64,000 nt of DNA from Zhengella sp020637775 (GCF_041397485.1 NZ_JAWKWO010000002.1:694274-758273), one strand, 5' to 3'; shown: positions 45,931-58,430, counted from the first letter of the stretch. Numbers and translations: made by a program. Notes: generated by a model from the sequence alone, not told the origin.

Positions 45931-47195
45931 CAGTTGACCGGGTTCTTCTTGGAGATGTTGTTGATTTTCAAACCGGCTTTCCCTTCAGGAGTAAGGACTA
46001 CTCCTCAGATGGATCGGGTCTTCGATTGCTCAGAGGAGATAATATCGCCCAGGGTTACCTGCGTTGGGAAAGTGCGAAGTTGTGGCCAGAGCCGCTTTCG
46101 CCAGATTTAGAAAAGTTTCAGTTGCAAGAACATGATGTCGTTCTCGCAATGGACCGTCCGTGGATCGAGGCTGGTCTAAAATATTCAGCCCTTTCATTGG
46201 ATGACTTGCCTGCGTTACTGGTTCAACGTGTAGCGAGGCTGCGCGGCACAACAGCACTAGACGGTCGTTTCCTTCGGTATTTGATTGGTTCGGCGGATTT
46301 CACAGAGCACGTTCACAATATATCCACAGGAACAGCGGTTCCGCACATTAGCGGGCGAGATATATTGTCGTTTGAGTTCGAGTTGCCTCCTATAGCCGAA
46401 CAACGCGAGATCGCGGCCATCCTCGGCGCGCTGGATGACAAGATCGAGTTGAACCGCAAGACGGCGGCGACGCTGGAGGCCATGGCCCGTGCGCTCTACC
46501 GGTCGTGGTTCGTGGATTTCGATCCGGTCCGCGCGAAGGCGGAAGGCCGCGCGCCCGCCCACATGGACGCCGCCACCGCCGCCCTCTTCCCCGACCGTTT
46601 CGGTGACGACGGCCTGCCGGAGGGGTGGGAGTGGTCAGAGGTGGGAAACGAACTTGTAATTATGGATGCCCAGCGCATCCCCTTATCCAAATCGCAACGA
46701 GCTGAAAAGAAAGGGTCGGTTCCCTACTATGGGGCCACTTCGGTCATGGATTTTGTTGACCAGGCATTGTTCAATGAAGAATTATTGCTTTTAGGTGAAG
46801 ATGGGTCAGTTGTCACAACTGAAGGCAAGCCATTCACGCAGTATATTTGGGGCCCGTCGTGGGTGAATAACCATGCGCATGTTTTGAAAGGCAAACGGTT
46901 CTCAATCGGGCAGCTCAAGTGTTTTTTTGATCAAGTGGAAATCGCACCATTCGTAAACGGGGCGGTTCAGGCTAAGCTTAATCAAGGGAATATGAAGAAG
47001 ATTCCTTACATGAAGGCAGGTGACCCTATTCATGCTGCGTTTGATGAATTCCTAGTTGTTTGGTTCGCCCGCATAAGAGCGGCTCACGACGAGATAAAAA
47101 ATCTCGCCGCGTTGCGCGATGCGCTACTGCCCCGCCTGATGTCGGGCGAACTGCGGGTGGGCGAGGCGCGCGAGCAGGTGGAGGCGGTGGCATGA
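45927..47195 (+). CDS. hsdS: Type I restriction-modification specificity subunit
   Basis: A 422-residue S subunit with two target-recognition domains (about 1-150 and 235-385). They are separated by a conserved spacer helix (AEQREIAAILGALDDKIELN), and a second conserved helix closes the protein (LAALRDALLPRLMSGELRV). The two TRD-coding parts (45930-46390 and 46640-47080) are visibly more AT-rich than the spacer and tail. This is the usual sign that recognition domains are swapped between strains. It determines the bipartite DNA target of the complex; the target cannot be read from the sequence. Confidence 0.95.
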   Translation: MTVDRVLLGDVVDFQTGFPFRSKDYSSDGSGLRLLRGDNIAQGYLRWESAKLWPEPLSPDLEKFQLQEHDVVLAMDRPWIEAGLKYSALSLDDLPALLVQRVARLRGTTALDGRFLRYLIGSADFTEHVHNISTGTAVPHISGRDILSFEFELPPIAEQREIAAILGALDDKIELNRKTAATLEAMARALYRSWFVDFDPVRAKAEGRAPAHMDAATAALFPDRFGDDGLPEGWEWSEVGNELVIMDAQRIPLSKSQRAEKKGSVPYYGATSVMDFVDQALFNEELLLLGEDGSVVTTEGKPFTQYIWGPSWVNNHAHVLKGKRFSIGQLKCFFDQVEIAPFVNGAVQAKLNQGNMKKIPYMKAGDPIHAAFDEFLVVWFARIRAAHDEIKNLAALRDALLPRLMSGELRVGEAREQVEAVA

Positions 47196-47303
47196 ACGGC
47201 TTGCCGCTCATGAACAGCCGGTCGGTGATCCACAACGGCTCTTGCCGTCAACGGATGATCCGCAAGCCGTGCCGGGCCGGAAGGACGGGATGAGGGGTGT
47301 TTC

Positions 47304-48439
47304 ATGTTCCGCGTTGACCGAGACCAGAACCGCATCTTCCGCCTCGACACGTGCCGCTTTGCCGACCTGAACCTGCGCGAGCGCGAGCACCTGCAAGAAT
47401 GGCTCGCCAACCAGCCTGATGCGCTGGGCGAGGACCTGCTCATCATCCAGAAGGAGTTCGACGGCTTCGCCGACACGCGCGAGCGCCTTGACCTGCTGGC
47501 GCTCGACACGGACGGCCAGCTTGTCGTCATCGAGAACAAGCTGGACGATTCCGGCCGCGACGTGGCCTGGCAGGCGCTCAAATATGCCGCCTATGTCTCC
47601 AGCCTTACCCGAGCCCAGATCGTCGACATCTACCAGCTCTATCTCGACCGCCACTGCGGCGGCGGCAATGCCGTGCAGGCGATCTGCGAGTTCCTGGAGG
47701 TGGAGTCGCTGGAGGAAGTCGTGCTCAATCCCGGCCATGACCAGCGGCTGATCTTCATTGCCGCGAACTTCCGCAAGGAGGTGACGGCCACGGTGCTCTG
47801 GCTGCGTGAGCACCGCATCGACGCCCGCTGCTACAAGGTGGTGCCCTATCTCCATGGCGAGGAACTCTTCGTCGACATCCAGCCTGTCATCCCCACGCCG
47901 GAGGCGGCTGACTTCATGATCGGCATGGCCGAGAAGGAAACCGAGGCGAAGAGCGCGCAGGGCGCCATCCGCGAGACAAGCCGGATGCGCCTCGACTACT
48001 GGGCCCGCGCGCTGGACGGGCTGCGGGCGGCCAATGTGGACCTCTACAACAATATCAGCCCCGGCAAGGACCATTGGCTGAGCGCGGGCTCGGGTCTGCG
48101 GTCCTGCCCCTATGCGCTGATCCTCCTGAAGCGCGAGATCCGCGTGGAATTTAACTTTGCTCGTGCTGAAGCGGAGGAAAACAAATGGTTGTTCGACCGG
48201 CTGCATGAGCGCAAGGGTGAGATCGAGGCCGCCTTCGGCCACGAGATCGAATGGCTGCGGCTGGATAACAAGAAGGCGTCGCGCATCCAGTATGCCTTTG
48301 CCTGCGACGGCTATGACCGGGACCGCTGGGACGAGTATGTGGCCTGGCACGTCGAGCATATCCAGCGCTGGGAGAAGGCGCTCAAGGGGCCGCTGGCGGA
48401 CCTGGCCGCAGCCTTGCGCCAGCGGGGTGGGGGTGAGGA

Positions 48440-48452
<13 letters not shown>
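47304..48452 (+). CDS. DUF4268 protein, PD-(D/E)XK nuclease-like
   Basis: A 382-residue protein between hsdS and hsdR. The N-terminal half has RLDLLALDTDGQLVVIENK, a D-x(n)-E-x-K arrangement typical of PD-(D/E)XK nuclease folds. The C-terminal half (about 225-375) is the DUF4268 region (RLDYWARALDGLRAANVDLY; WDEYVAWHVEHIQRWEKAL). It overlaps hsdR by 13 bases, so it belongs to the operon. Similar genes are found in other type I loci, but their part in restriction is not established. It may be an accessory nuclease. Confidence 0.8.
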
Positions 48453-51514
<3,062 letters not shown>

Positions 51515-52050
51515 AACGGGCTTGCGGTGTTGAAGCGTGTCGTCGTGACGACGCAAGCCAAGAGAACCTGCGGAGATGGACTTTCCCCCCCTGGCACGGA
51601 GACGACGATGTCACCATGCCAAAAGGGGGATTGATGTCGCGCCTGCGTCAGACGGTGTTGAAGAGCTTAGCCTTGTCGAGGCGATCAGGCGGGATGCATT
51701 ACCTGATCGTAAGCTCCGAATCCCGAGCCCGAGGGCTCCATCCGGTTAGGCTCATTGCCGAAGCAGTGAACCAGCATCGCGACCGGCTTGACTCCAACCT
51801 GGTCGCGACACGCGGTCGTAGTTCTCACCACGTTGCCGCGATCTTTGATTGCGTTCTTTGAACTACGGCAACAACCGAGCCGGGCGTCCGGACTACTACG
51901 TCCGGGGAGCTTGCGGCTCGATCTTCCGCTCGGCTGCGGCTGCCTCATAGCGCCCCCGTGGTTTGAGGGCTCACCGTTTATTTGTAAGGCCGCGGTCGTT
52001 AGCATTCCCGGGTCGGGAAGAGGCACGTCGCCTGTTGACAAGACATCGAC

Positions 52051-52158
52051 GTTCAGTTCGTTCGTGGCGTTCGTGGCGTTCGTGGCGTTCGTGGCGTTCG
52101 TGGCGTTCGTGGCGTTCGTGGCGTTCGTGGCGTTTGTGGCGTTCGTCGCGTTCGTCAA
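52051..52158 (+). repeat. 9-bp tandem repeat GTTCGTGGC
   Basis: Eight perfect adjacent copies of GTTCGTGGC run from 52060 to 52131, with degenerate copies on each side (GTTTGTGGC at 52132, GTTCGTCGC at 52141, GTTCGTCAA at 52150). Because nine is a multiple of three, five or six frames stay open. They spell repeats such as Phe-Val-Ala on one strand and Asn-Ala-Thr on the other. Confidence 0.95.
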
Positions 52159-52485
52159 TAAGCAGCGTTCGTTGGGTTCGTTGCCCGAAGGCGCAGTCGT
52201 GGAGCCGCATGGCGTGGCGGGGATGCCCTGCACAACCAAACACTATAATAAGTGAATGCTGACTCATCTTCAAGTGGTTGCGGATCGTTTTTCACGTCGC
52301 CAAGCGATGCGAGCCATAGAAAATACGCAACGATTTCGTTTTTTGACCGGACATCTGCGCCGGCTCTTTCGGGTGCGGCAGGGCGCGGGATGATTTACAA
52401 TGCCACCGAGGCGCGCTGCGTCATATTTGCAGCGCTTAGTCACTGCCCTTGAGACGGAGCGCCTCGGTAGTGCCGAGTTGGCGGG

Positions 52486-52568
52486 CTACGCCGCGTTGAG
52501 CATTTCCTCCTTTACGATGTCCAGTGCGTCCGTCGGGATGCTCCCGATCCACCTTAGCCAAGCCGCAA
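52486..52568 (-). pseudogene. Relic of a DUF3102 gene (C-terminal end)
   Basis: A short minus-strand stretch of 27 codons ends at TAG (52488-52486) and reads RIAAWLRWIGS then IPTDALDIVKEEMLNAA. This closely parallels the C-terminal RIPAETLDIYKEELLKLA of the DUF3102 gene just downstream. A stop lies directly before it. It looks like the remains of a second copy. Confidence 0.5.
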
Positions 52569-52747
52569 TTCTGTCTCACCGGACGGGACCACCTCATTTG
52601 ATGATGGGTCATGGTCGGAACAGCCTCGTTCGTGTGTGGTGATGCGCTGGTTGACTCAGGGAAGCTCGCTGGCGCGATCCGTATGTTCAGCAGTGCCTGT
52701 GTGTGCTGTCGATGCGATGGAACGCGCTGGTGACGCTCTATGAGCGT

Positions 52748-53477
52748 TTAGGCAGTCACGGCATTCGCGGCCTCGTGTTCACCTGTGCTTGCGGGCGCGG
52801 CGGAACTGGTTCTGGACGATGTCCCGGCCAGCTTGAGCAATTCTTCCTTGTAGATATCGAGCGTCTCAGCCGGAATGCGGCTGAACCAGTTGGCGACGCG
52901 CGGAAAACCGGCTCCGAGCCGCTCCTTCAGCAAACTGCCAGCCTTCGCGGCCTTTTCCCTTGCTTGAGCCTCGGCGGCAGCATCCGGGCCAATCGTTCCA
53001 GTCGCTGTCGACGTGACTACCGGCTGAGCGGCATTGCTGGCGGCAGACAACTTCTTGCTGCCATGCGAGCCCCGGGCTGTGTTGATCCGCTCGCTGATGT
53101 CCTTTTCTGACAGAACCTTGCCGGACCTGATCTCGCCTAAGACGCGTGCAGCCCGCATGTAGGTCTGTGCCGTGCGATCCGTCATGTCGAATTCGGCCTT
53201 GAGCCAGTCCTTGAATCGCCCGTGCTTCAGCTTGTCCTTCACCGCGACGAGATCAGCGCCGGTCGCGAGCATGTCGGCGACGCGGCTGCGCTGCCGGCTG
53301 CGGATGCGAATTGCGATCTGACGGATCTCAACCGCGTCGGCTACGGCGATGCCTTCATGGTCATGGCACGTGCCGGGCAGGGCGGGCTCCAGACCGGTTC
53401 GTCCGCTGCATTTCGAGCGCCTCGATGGCGTCAAGTTCGGTTTCGCTGATTTCGACATCATTGATCAGTTCGAGCAT
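52748..53477 (-). pseudogene. DUF3102 domain protein with an apparent N-terminal frameshift
   Basis: The main frame (from 53461) carries the DUF3102 core, RSRVADMLATGADLVAVKDK followed by LKHGRFKDWLKAEFDMTDRT, which is common on phages, plasmids and islands. However, the only start with a good ribosome site (GGAG, then ATG at 53477) is in another frame (MLELINDVEISETELDAIEA). That frame runs to a stop at 53361. The two would join in the C-rich stretch near 53380-53395 after a one-base change. Either the gene is broken, or it starts at 53461 without that N-terminus. The role is unknown, perhaps replication or partition related. Confidence 0.65.
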
Positions 53478-54016
53478 GGTGGCTCCATTGCACAAGTTCT
53501 CGATGCACCTTGTTATAGCGCTCGTGCAGGCGGGATGCTGAAAGGAAATCACGGACGTTGAGCAGGTCGCTGCTGATCCGGCTTTTGCTTGCGGCGCTTG
53601 CCGGTCACCGGTGATGGATCGAGCGAGAATGACGTAGACCGATCACCGGCAAAAATTCCGGTTGGGCGGAATCCGTCAACGCGAGGTAAACCAGCGTCAA
53701 CCTTGGCGGCCATGCATGTTGACTTGGTCAATCTATAACGGCGAACACAGGTGCCTTCGATCCGGGATGCTCGCGGCGCCCCAACGCATCCCCATGGCAG
53801 ATGCGGGGTTTCCTAGGACTTCGACGTGCCAACGTCGCGGGATCCGGCGCATGGGCGCAGCGCCTTGGTTCCTGGGTGCCGCTACCGAGTCAGCCATTCC
53901 CGGGTGCGGGATCGTAGCGACGACACCCGAGGTCAAGGGCCTGCAGCCCGCCGGTATCTGTGACCGACCGGTGGCGCGGCTGGAATTTTATCCCTTGATG
54001 TGCAGCACAGGATCAC
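53478..54016. other. Intergenic region before the copper cluster
   Basis: About 540 bases with no supported gene. A 60-codon minus-strand frame (53549-53731, with FSLDPSPVTGKRRKQKP) has some protein-like character but no recognised family. Small inverted repeats such as CGACGT-GCCA-ACGTCG (near 53819-53834) occur. It separates the DUF3102 relics from the first copper promoter. Confidence 0.4.
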
Positions 54017-54047
54017 TTGACCTTCCAGCCACCTGAACGTCTAAATG
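54017..54047 (+). promoter_or_regulatory. MerR/CueR-type promoter 1
   Basis: TTGACC (54017-54022), a 19-bp spacer and TAAATG (54042-54047). The spacer begins with the ACCTTCC half-site; the right half-site is degenerate. A 19-bp spacer is the mark of promoters under-twisted by MerR-family activators. An ATG lies exactly 37 bases from the first -35 base. Confidence 0.75.
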
Positions 54048-54053
54048 ATGCTT

Positions 54054-54395
54054 ATGCGCTTCGTCCTGCTCTTGCTCGCATCCCTGTTCCTCGTGGCCAC
54101 CCACCCTGCCGCAATGGCTGACAACGCGATGAACCATGCGGTGTCAGAATCCGGCCAGACCGGCGGCCATGACACGACAGGGTCTGACGAAAAAGGGCAG
54201 ACCGGTGTGCCATGTTGCCAGGGCATGACCGGCAGCCAGGCGGGCGATGCCCATTGTCCGGCCGATTGCGCGGGACTGATACCCTTTGTGGTCGTGATGG
54301 CTTCTCCGCCCGGGCCCGCCGCCATTGGCGAAGCGCCTCCCGAGCCATTTTCACCCGTTCCGCAGTCGCTTCTGAAGCCCCCCATCCCCGTCTGA
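54054..54395 (+). CDS. Small secreted Cys/His/Met protein, putative copper-binding
   Basis: A 113-residue protein with a signal peptide (MRFVLLLLASLFLVATHPAA) and a His/Cys-containing middle (VPCCQGMTGSQ, then HCPADC). A Pro-rich C-terminus ends in LLKPPIPV. It resembles the second secreted protein at 58464 in its CC-x-G-M motif and PP-containing end. No named family is certain; CopL/DUF2946-like proteins come to mind. The start at 54054 is preferred over ATGs at 54045 and 54048, which lie inside the -10 element. The transcript is then predicted to be leaderless. Confidence 0.65.
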   Translation: MRFVLLLLASLFLVATHPAAMADNAMNHAVSESGQTGGHDTTGSDEKGQTGVPCCQGMTGSQAGDAHCPADCAGLIPFVVVMASPPGPAAIGEAPPEPFSPVPQSLLKPPIPV

Positions 54396-54458
54396 TCCTT
54401 GAGTTGCGCCCGGCCTTCCGGGCGCTGGTTACGCACCGGACAAACGGGAATGACAGGA

Positions 54459-55022
54459 ATGAACAGACGCATCTTCCTTGCCGGACTGGCTGTCACGCTC
54501 GCCATGCCTGCTGTCGCACAAGCCCATCAGGTCAAACGGCGAGCACGCTTCACGCTCGATCCGCAGTTCGAGCCGCGCATTGTGGCGTTCTCCGGTCATG
54601 AACCGGGAACGATCGTGATCGATACCAACAACCACTTCCTTTACCTGGTCACGGGTGAAGGCGAGGCGCGCCGCTACGGCGTGGGTGTCGGCAGGGCCGG
54701 TCTGGCCTTCAAGGGCTCGGCCGTTGTCGGCCGCAAGGCCAAATGGCCGGCCTGGCGTCCGACCGACAACATGATCCGGCGCAATCCGCGCCGCTACGCC
54801 CGCTATGCCAATGGCGTGCCGGGCGGGCCGGGAAACCCGCTGGGCGCCCGTGCGCTTTATCTCTATCGCGGGAAACGCGACACCATGTTCCGCATACATG
54901 GGACAACCGAGCCGTCATCCATTGGCCGGTCGGTGTCGAACGGCTGCATCCGCATGATCAACGAACACGTCGAGGACCTTTACGAGCGCGTGCCGGTCGG
55001 CACCCGTGTGGTCGTGATGTGA
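54459..55022 (+). CDS. L,D-transpeptidase (YkuD family)
   Basis: A 187-residue exported enzyme that forms 3-3 cross-links or anchors proteins in peptidoglycan. The N-terminus MNRRIFLAGLAVTLAMPAVA is a signal peptide with a twin-Arg look. The YkuD catalytic block has RIHGTTEP (His) and SVSNGCIRM (nucleophile Cys, probably residue ~165). It lies in the run of genes behind copper promoter 1 and 17 bases before the DUF411 gene. Its start could also be the ATG at 54450. Confidence 0.9.
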   Translation: MNRRIFLAGLAVTLAMPAVAQAHQVKRRARFTLDPQFEPRIVAFSGHEPGTIVIDTNNHFLYLVTGEGEARRYGVGVGRAGLAFKGSAVVGRKAKWPAWRPTDNMIRRNPRRYARYANGVPGGPGNPLGARALYLYRGKRDTMFRIHGTTEPSSIGRSVSNGCIRMINEHVEDLYERVPVGTRVVVM

Positions 55023-55039
55023 GACAGGAAAAAGAACCG

Positions 55040-55513
55040 ATGAATATGTTCAGGAACGAACTTCTTGCCCTTACTCTGCTCGGCGGCATGACGGCGCCGG
55101 CGCTGGCGGCCGGCAACGGTGCTCCGATGACCGTCTACAAGTCGCCCTGGTGCGGCTGCTGCGAGGTCTGGGTCGATGCGGTGAAGGCGGCCGGCTTCGC
55201 CGTCGAGATCCGTGACATGGAAAACCTCGATCCGGTGAAGGCCCATGCCGGCGTGCCCGACGACATGGTGGCCTGCCACACGGCCATGCTGGATGTGGAT
55301 GGCCGCAAATATGTGGTCGAGGGGCATGTGCCGCTGGAAGCCATCGACAAGCTGATGAGCGAGCGGCCGGATGTCCGCGGCATAGCCGTGCCGGGCATGC
55401 CGCAGGGATCGCTCGGCATGGGGCATGACGAGAACGCGCGTTACACCGTCCATTCCTTCTCCGGGCACGCAGGTGACGCGACACCGGTGTTCTTCGAGGC
55501 GGGTGTCCGATGA
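55040..55513 (+). CDS. DUF411 metal-binding protein
   Basis: A 157-residue periplasmic protein. Signal peptide LALTLLGGMTAPALA, then the DUF411 signature MTVYKSPWCGCCEVWVDAVK with C-x-C-C, plus VACHTAMLDV and HVPLEAIDKLM. DUF411 proteins travel with copper genes and are thought to bind or deliver copper. It overlaps the next cytochrome gene by four bases. A start inside the L,D-transpeptidase gene is possible but gives no signal peptide. Confidence 0.88.
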   Translation: MNMFRNELLALTLLGGMTAPALAAGNGAPMTVYKSPWCGCCEVWVDAVKAAGFAVEIRDMENLDPVKAHAGVPDDMVACHTAMLDVDGRKYVVEGHVPLEAIDKLMSERPDVRGIAVPGMPQGSLGMGHDENARYTVHSFSGHAGDATPVFFEAGVR

Positions 55514-55974
55514 GGGCATCGATGAGCGGTCTGGCCCTCGCGGGGCTCCTTGCAGGACTGGCACTTGGCGGCCCGGCGGGTGCGGCAGGTCTCCTCGAGC
55601 CCGATGAGCGGGAAATCGTGGCGCGCGGCGAGACAATTTATTCGGATCACTGTGCCGCCTGCCACGGGGCCGACCTTGAAGGCGAACCCGATTGGCGGAC
55701 GCGCAAGGACAACGGGCGCATGCCCGCACCCCCGCATGACGAAACGGGCCATACCTGGCATCATCCCGACCAGATCCTTTTCGACATCACCAAATTGGGA
55801 ATCGTGAAAGCAGCAGGGCTCAAGAACTACACGTCCGACATGCCCATCTACGGCGAGATCCTGAGCGACGACGAGATCATCGCCGTCCTGTCATGGATCA
55901 AGGCGCAGTGGCCGGACGAGGTGCGTGCGCTGCATGACCAGATGAATGCGCGCTACGCCCGGGAGCGTGAATGA
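55510..55974 (+). CDS. Class I c-type cytochrome, single heme
   Basis: A 154-residue periplasmic cytochrome c. Signal peptide at the N-terminus (LALAGLLAGLALGGPAGA), one heme site CAACH near residue 49, and a plausible axial Met in YTSDMPIYGEILSDDEI. It is encoded with DUF411 and the L,D-transpeptidase behind promoter 1. It may pass electrons in periplasmic copper oxidation (inference). Confidence 0.88.
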   Translation: MRASMSGLALAGLLAGLALGGPAGAAGLLEPDEREIVARGETIYSDHCAACHGADLEGEPDWRTRKDNGRMPAPPHDETGHTWHHPDQILFDITKLGIVKAAGLKNYTSDMPIYGEILSDDEIIAVLSWIKAQWPDEVRALHDQMNARYARERE

Positions 55975-56044
55975 GTGGCGGGCGCCACCGGCTGGCGCGG
56001 TGGCGCCCGTTTCGTCCCGCAGTTCGGGATCCTCAAGCCATTGC

Positions 56045-56075
56045 TTGACCTTCCAGTGGATGGAAAGCCCATCTT
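56045..56075 (+). promoter_or_regulatory. MerR/CueR-type promoter 2 (copA)
   Basis: TTGACC (56045-56050), a 19-bp spacer with the dyad ACCTTCC-N7-GGAAAGC, then CATCTT (56070-56075) as a weak -10. The copA ATG starts 37 bases from the first -35 base. CueR/HmrR is the expected activator. Confidence 0.8.
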
Positions 56076-56081
56076 CTTGTC

Positions 56082-58430
56082 ATGGAACACGAGCATCACC
56101 AGCATCATCCCCGCGACGTTCACGAAGCCCCGGGCAATACCGTCACCGATCCCGTCTGCGGGATGCATGTAAAGCCCGGCAAGGATACGCTGTCCGCATC
56201 CTACAAGGGTGAGACCTATCACTTCTGTTCGCGCAAATGCCATGACCGCTTCGAGGCGGACCCCTGGCACTTCGCCAGCGGCCGCGCCATGGGCAGGACC
56301 GGCATGGATGGCAAGGCGCGGCAATATACCTGCCCGATGCATCCGGAGATCGTCCGCGACGAGCCGGGAAGCTGCCCGATCTGCGGCATGGCGCTGGAGC
56401 CCGTTACTGCCGCGCCTGACGAAAAGAATGAGGAACTGATCGACTTCACGCGGCGCATGTGGATCGCCGTCGCAGCCGCCGTGCCACTGATAATCCTGAC
56501 CATGGGGCCGATGGCCGGTCTTCCCGTCCGCGACTGGATCGGCCACCGAACAGCCGGCATCGCCGAGTTCATTCTCGCGACGCCAGTGGTCATGTGGGTG
56601 GCGCTGCCATTCTTCAGGCGCGGATGGTCGTCCATTGTCAATGTCTCGCCGAACATGTGGACGCTGATCTCGATCGGCGTCGCATCCGCCTATGTCTACT
56701 CCGTTTTCGCCGTGTTCCTGCCGGACCTGTTCCCTGCCGATTATCGCGGCGACGGCGGTGTCGGCACCTATTTCGAGGCGGCGGTCGTCATCGTCGCGCT
56801 GATCTTTGTAGGGCAGGTGCTGGAGTTGCGCGCGCGGGAGAAGACCGGCGATGCGATCCGGGCACTGATGGACCTTGCACCGAAGACTGCGCGGCGGATC
56901 ACACCGGACGGTAACGAGTATGACGCGCCGCTGGAAAACATCCTGACCGGTGACAGGCTGCGGGTGCGCCCGGGCGACAGCGTGCCGGTGGATGGCGTCC
57001 TGCTTGAAGGGCATTCCTCCATCGATGAAAGCATGATCACGGGTGAGCCTGTTCCCGTCGAAAAGACAGCGGGCGACAGCGTGACCGGCGGCACGCTCAA
57101 CGGCAGCGGCTCCTTCGTCATGGAAGCGACAAAGGTCGGTGCCGACACCATGCTGTCGCAGATCGTCGACATGGTCGCCAATGCGCGGCGGTCGCGGGCG
57201 CCCATCCAGGGCATGGCAGACCGTGTTTCGTCGGTGTTCGTGCCGGCGGTGGTGCTGGCGGCCATCGTCTCCTTCATCGCCTGGTCCGTTTTCGGCCCGG
57301 AACCGGCCCTTGCCTTCGCCTTTGTCTCCGCCGTCTCGGTGCTGATCATTGCCTGCCCCTGCGCGCTCGGCCTGGCCACGCCCATTTCCATCACGACGGC
57401 GGCGGGACGTGGCGCGCAAGCAGGTGTGCTGATCAAGGATGCCGAAGCGCTGGAGCGCATGGCCAGGGTCGACACGCTGGTCGTGGACAAGACCGGCACG
57501 TTGACGGAGGGCAGACCGAAACTCACCGATGCGATAGCGGTGAACGGGTTCGAGGATGCGCAGGTGGTGGCATTGGCGGCCAGCCTGGAGCGCGGCTCGG
57601 AACATCCGCTGGCCGAGGCCATCGTCGAGGGCGCTCAGGACCGGGGACTCGAGCTTGCAGACGCCACCGCTTTCGAAGCCGTCACCGGCAAGGGCGTCAG
57701 GGGCGAAGTGGCCGGCAAGGCGCTGATGCTGGGCAATGACGCGCTCATGAAAGAGGCCGGCATCGACGTGGGCGAGGCCGCGGGCAAAGTCGCGGATCTG
57801 CGCGCGGATGGTAAGACGGCGATGTTCCTCGCCGTGGATGGCCAGATCGCGGGTATCGTCGCGGTTTTCGATCCGGTCAAGGAGGGCACCCCGGCTGCCA
57901 TCGAGGCGCTGCACAAGGCGGGCCTGACCATCATCATGGCAACCGGCGACAATGAACAGACAGCGCGCGCCGTGGCCGGAACGCTTGGAATCGACGACGT
58001 GCGCGCCGGAGTGCTTCCGGAGGACAAGAAGAAGCTGGTCGACGAACTGCACCGCAAGGGCCGCAAGGTTGCCATGGCGGGCGACGGGGTGAACGACGCG
58101 CCGGCGCTGGCGGCGGCGGAAGTTGGCATCGCGATGGGCACGGGGGCTGACGTGGCGGTGGAAAGCGCCGGCATCACGCTGCTGCGTGGCGACCTGACCG
58201 GCATCGTGCGGGCGCGCAACCTGGCGCGGGCGACGCTGCGCAACATCAAGCAAAACCTGTTTTTCGCCTTCGTCTACAACGGGGCGGGAATCCCGATCGC
58301 AGCGGGTATCCTCTATCCGCTGACCGGAACCCTGTTGTCGCCCATGATCGCGGCAGCGGCCATGAGTCTCTCGTCGGTTTCGGTCATTTCCAATTCGCTG
58401 CGACTGCGCCGTATCGACCTCGACACTTGA
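56082..58430 (+). CDS. copA: Cu(I)-exporting P1B-type ATPase
   Basis: A 782-residue copper pump of the inner membrane. A His-rich start is followed by a YHS domain (DPVCGMHVKPG; YHFCSRKCHDRF) and a heavy-metal-binding domain (YTCPMHPEIVRDEPGSCPIC) in place of the classical HMA domains. Eight membrane helices are expected, with the CPC translocation motif (C425-P-C427), the phosphorylated D469 in DKTGTLTEG, TGES-like STGEP region and GDGVNDAPAL. The start at 56082 fits the predicted leaderless message. It exports Cu(I) to the periplasm. Confidence 0.95.
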   Translation: MEHEHHQHHPRDVHEAPGNTVTDPVCGMHVKPGKDTLSASYKGETYHFCSRKCHDRFEADPWHFASGRAMGRTGMDGKARQYTCPMHPEIVRDEPGSCPICGMALEPVTAAPDEKNEELIDFTRRMWIAVAAAVPLIILTMGPMAGLPVRDWIGHRTAGIAEFILATPVVMWVALPFFRRGWSSIVNVSPNMWTLISIGVASAYVYSVFAVFLPDLFPADYRGDGGVGTYFEAAVVIVALIFVGQVLELRAREKTGDAIRALMDLAPKTARRITPDGNEYDAPLENILTGDRLRVRPGDSVPVDGVLLEGHSSIDESMITGEPVPVEKTAGDSVTGGTLNGSGSFVMEATKVGADTMLSQIVDMVANARRSRAPIQGMADRVSSVFVPAVVLAAIVSFIAWSVFGPEPALAFAFVSAVSVLIIACPCALGLATPISITTAAGRGAQAGVLIKDAEALERMARVDTLVVDKTGTLTEGRPKLTDAIAVNGFEDAQVVALAASLERGSEHPLAEAIVEGAQDRGLELADATAFEAVTGKGVRGEVAGKALMLGNDALMKEAGIDVGEAAGKVADLRADGKTAMFLAVDGQIAGIVAVFDPVKEGTPAAIEALHKAGLTIIMATGDNEQTARAVAGTLGIDDVRAGVLPEDKKKLVDELHRKGRKVAMAGDGVNDAPALAAAEVGIAMGTGADVAVESAGITLLRGDLTGIVRARNLARATLRNIKQNLFFAFVYNGAGIPIAAGILYPLTGTLLSPMIAAAAMSLSSVSVISNSLRLRRIDLDT

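Larger units (their letters stand above)
51515..52747. other. Poorly coding region after the restriction operon
   Basis: About 1.2 kb without a convincing intact gene. It holds a 9-bp tandem repeat (52051-52158) and a short DUF3102-like relic (52486-52568). Open frames across the repeat are by-products of a repeat length divisible by three. The rest shows no ribosome-site/start pair with a recognisable product. It probably represents decayed mobile DNA. Confidence 0.5.

Noticed and set aside
52051..52158. CRISPR array
   Set aside because: The units are 9 bp and adjacent with no spacers, and no cas genes are present. The 24-bp repeats at 60199 lie inside a cytochrome gene and also lack spacers.
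51685..52255. Proteins with (NAT)n, (FVA)n or (RHE)n repeats
   Set aside because: All come from one 9-bp DNA repeat read in different frames. No ribosome site or flanking family sequence supports any of them.
53662..54036. A 124-codon plus-strand gene before the copper cluster
   Set aside because: No ribosome site, no family resemblance, and it runs into promoter 1.
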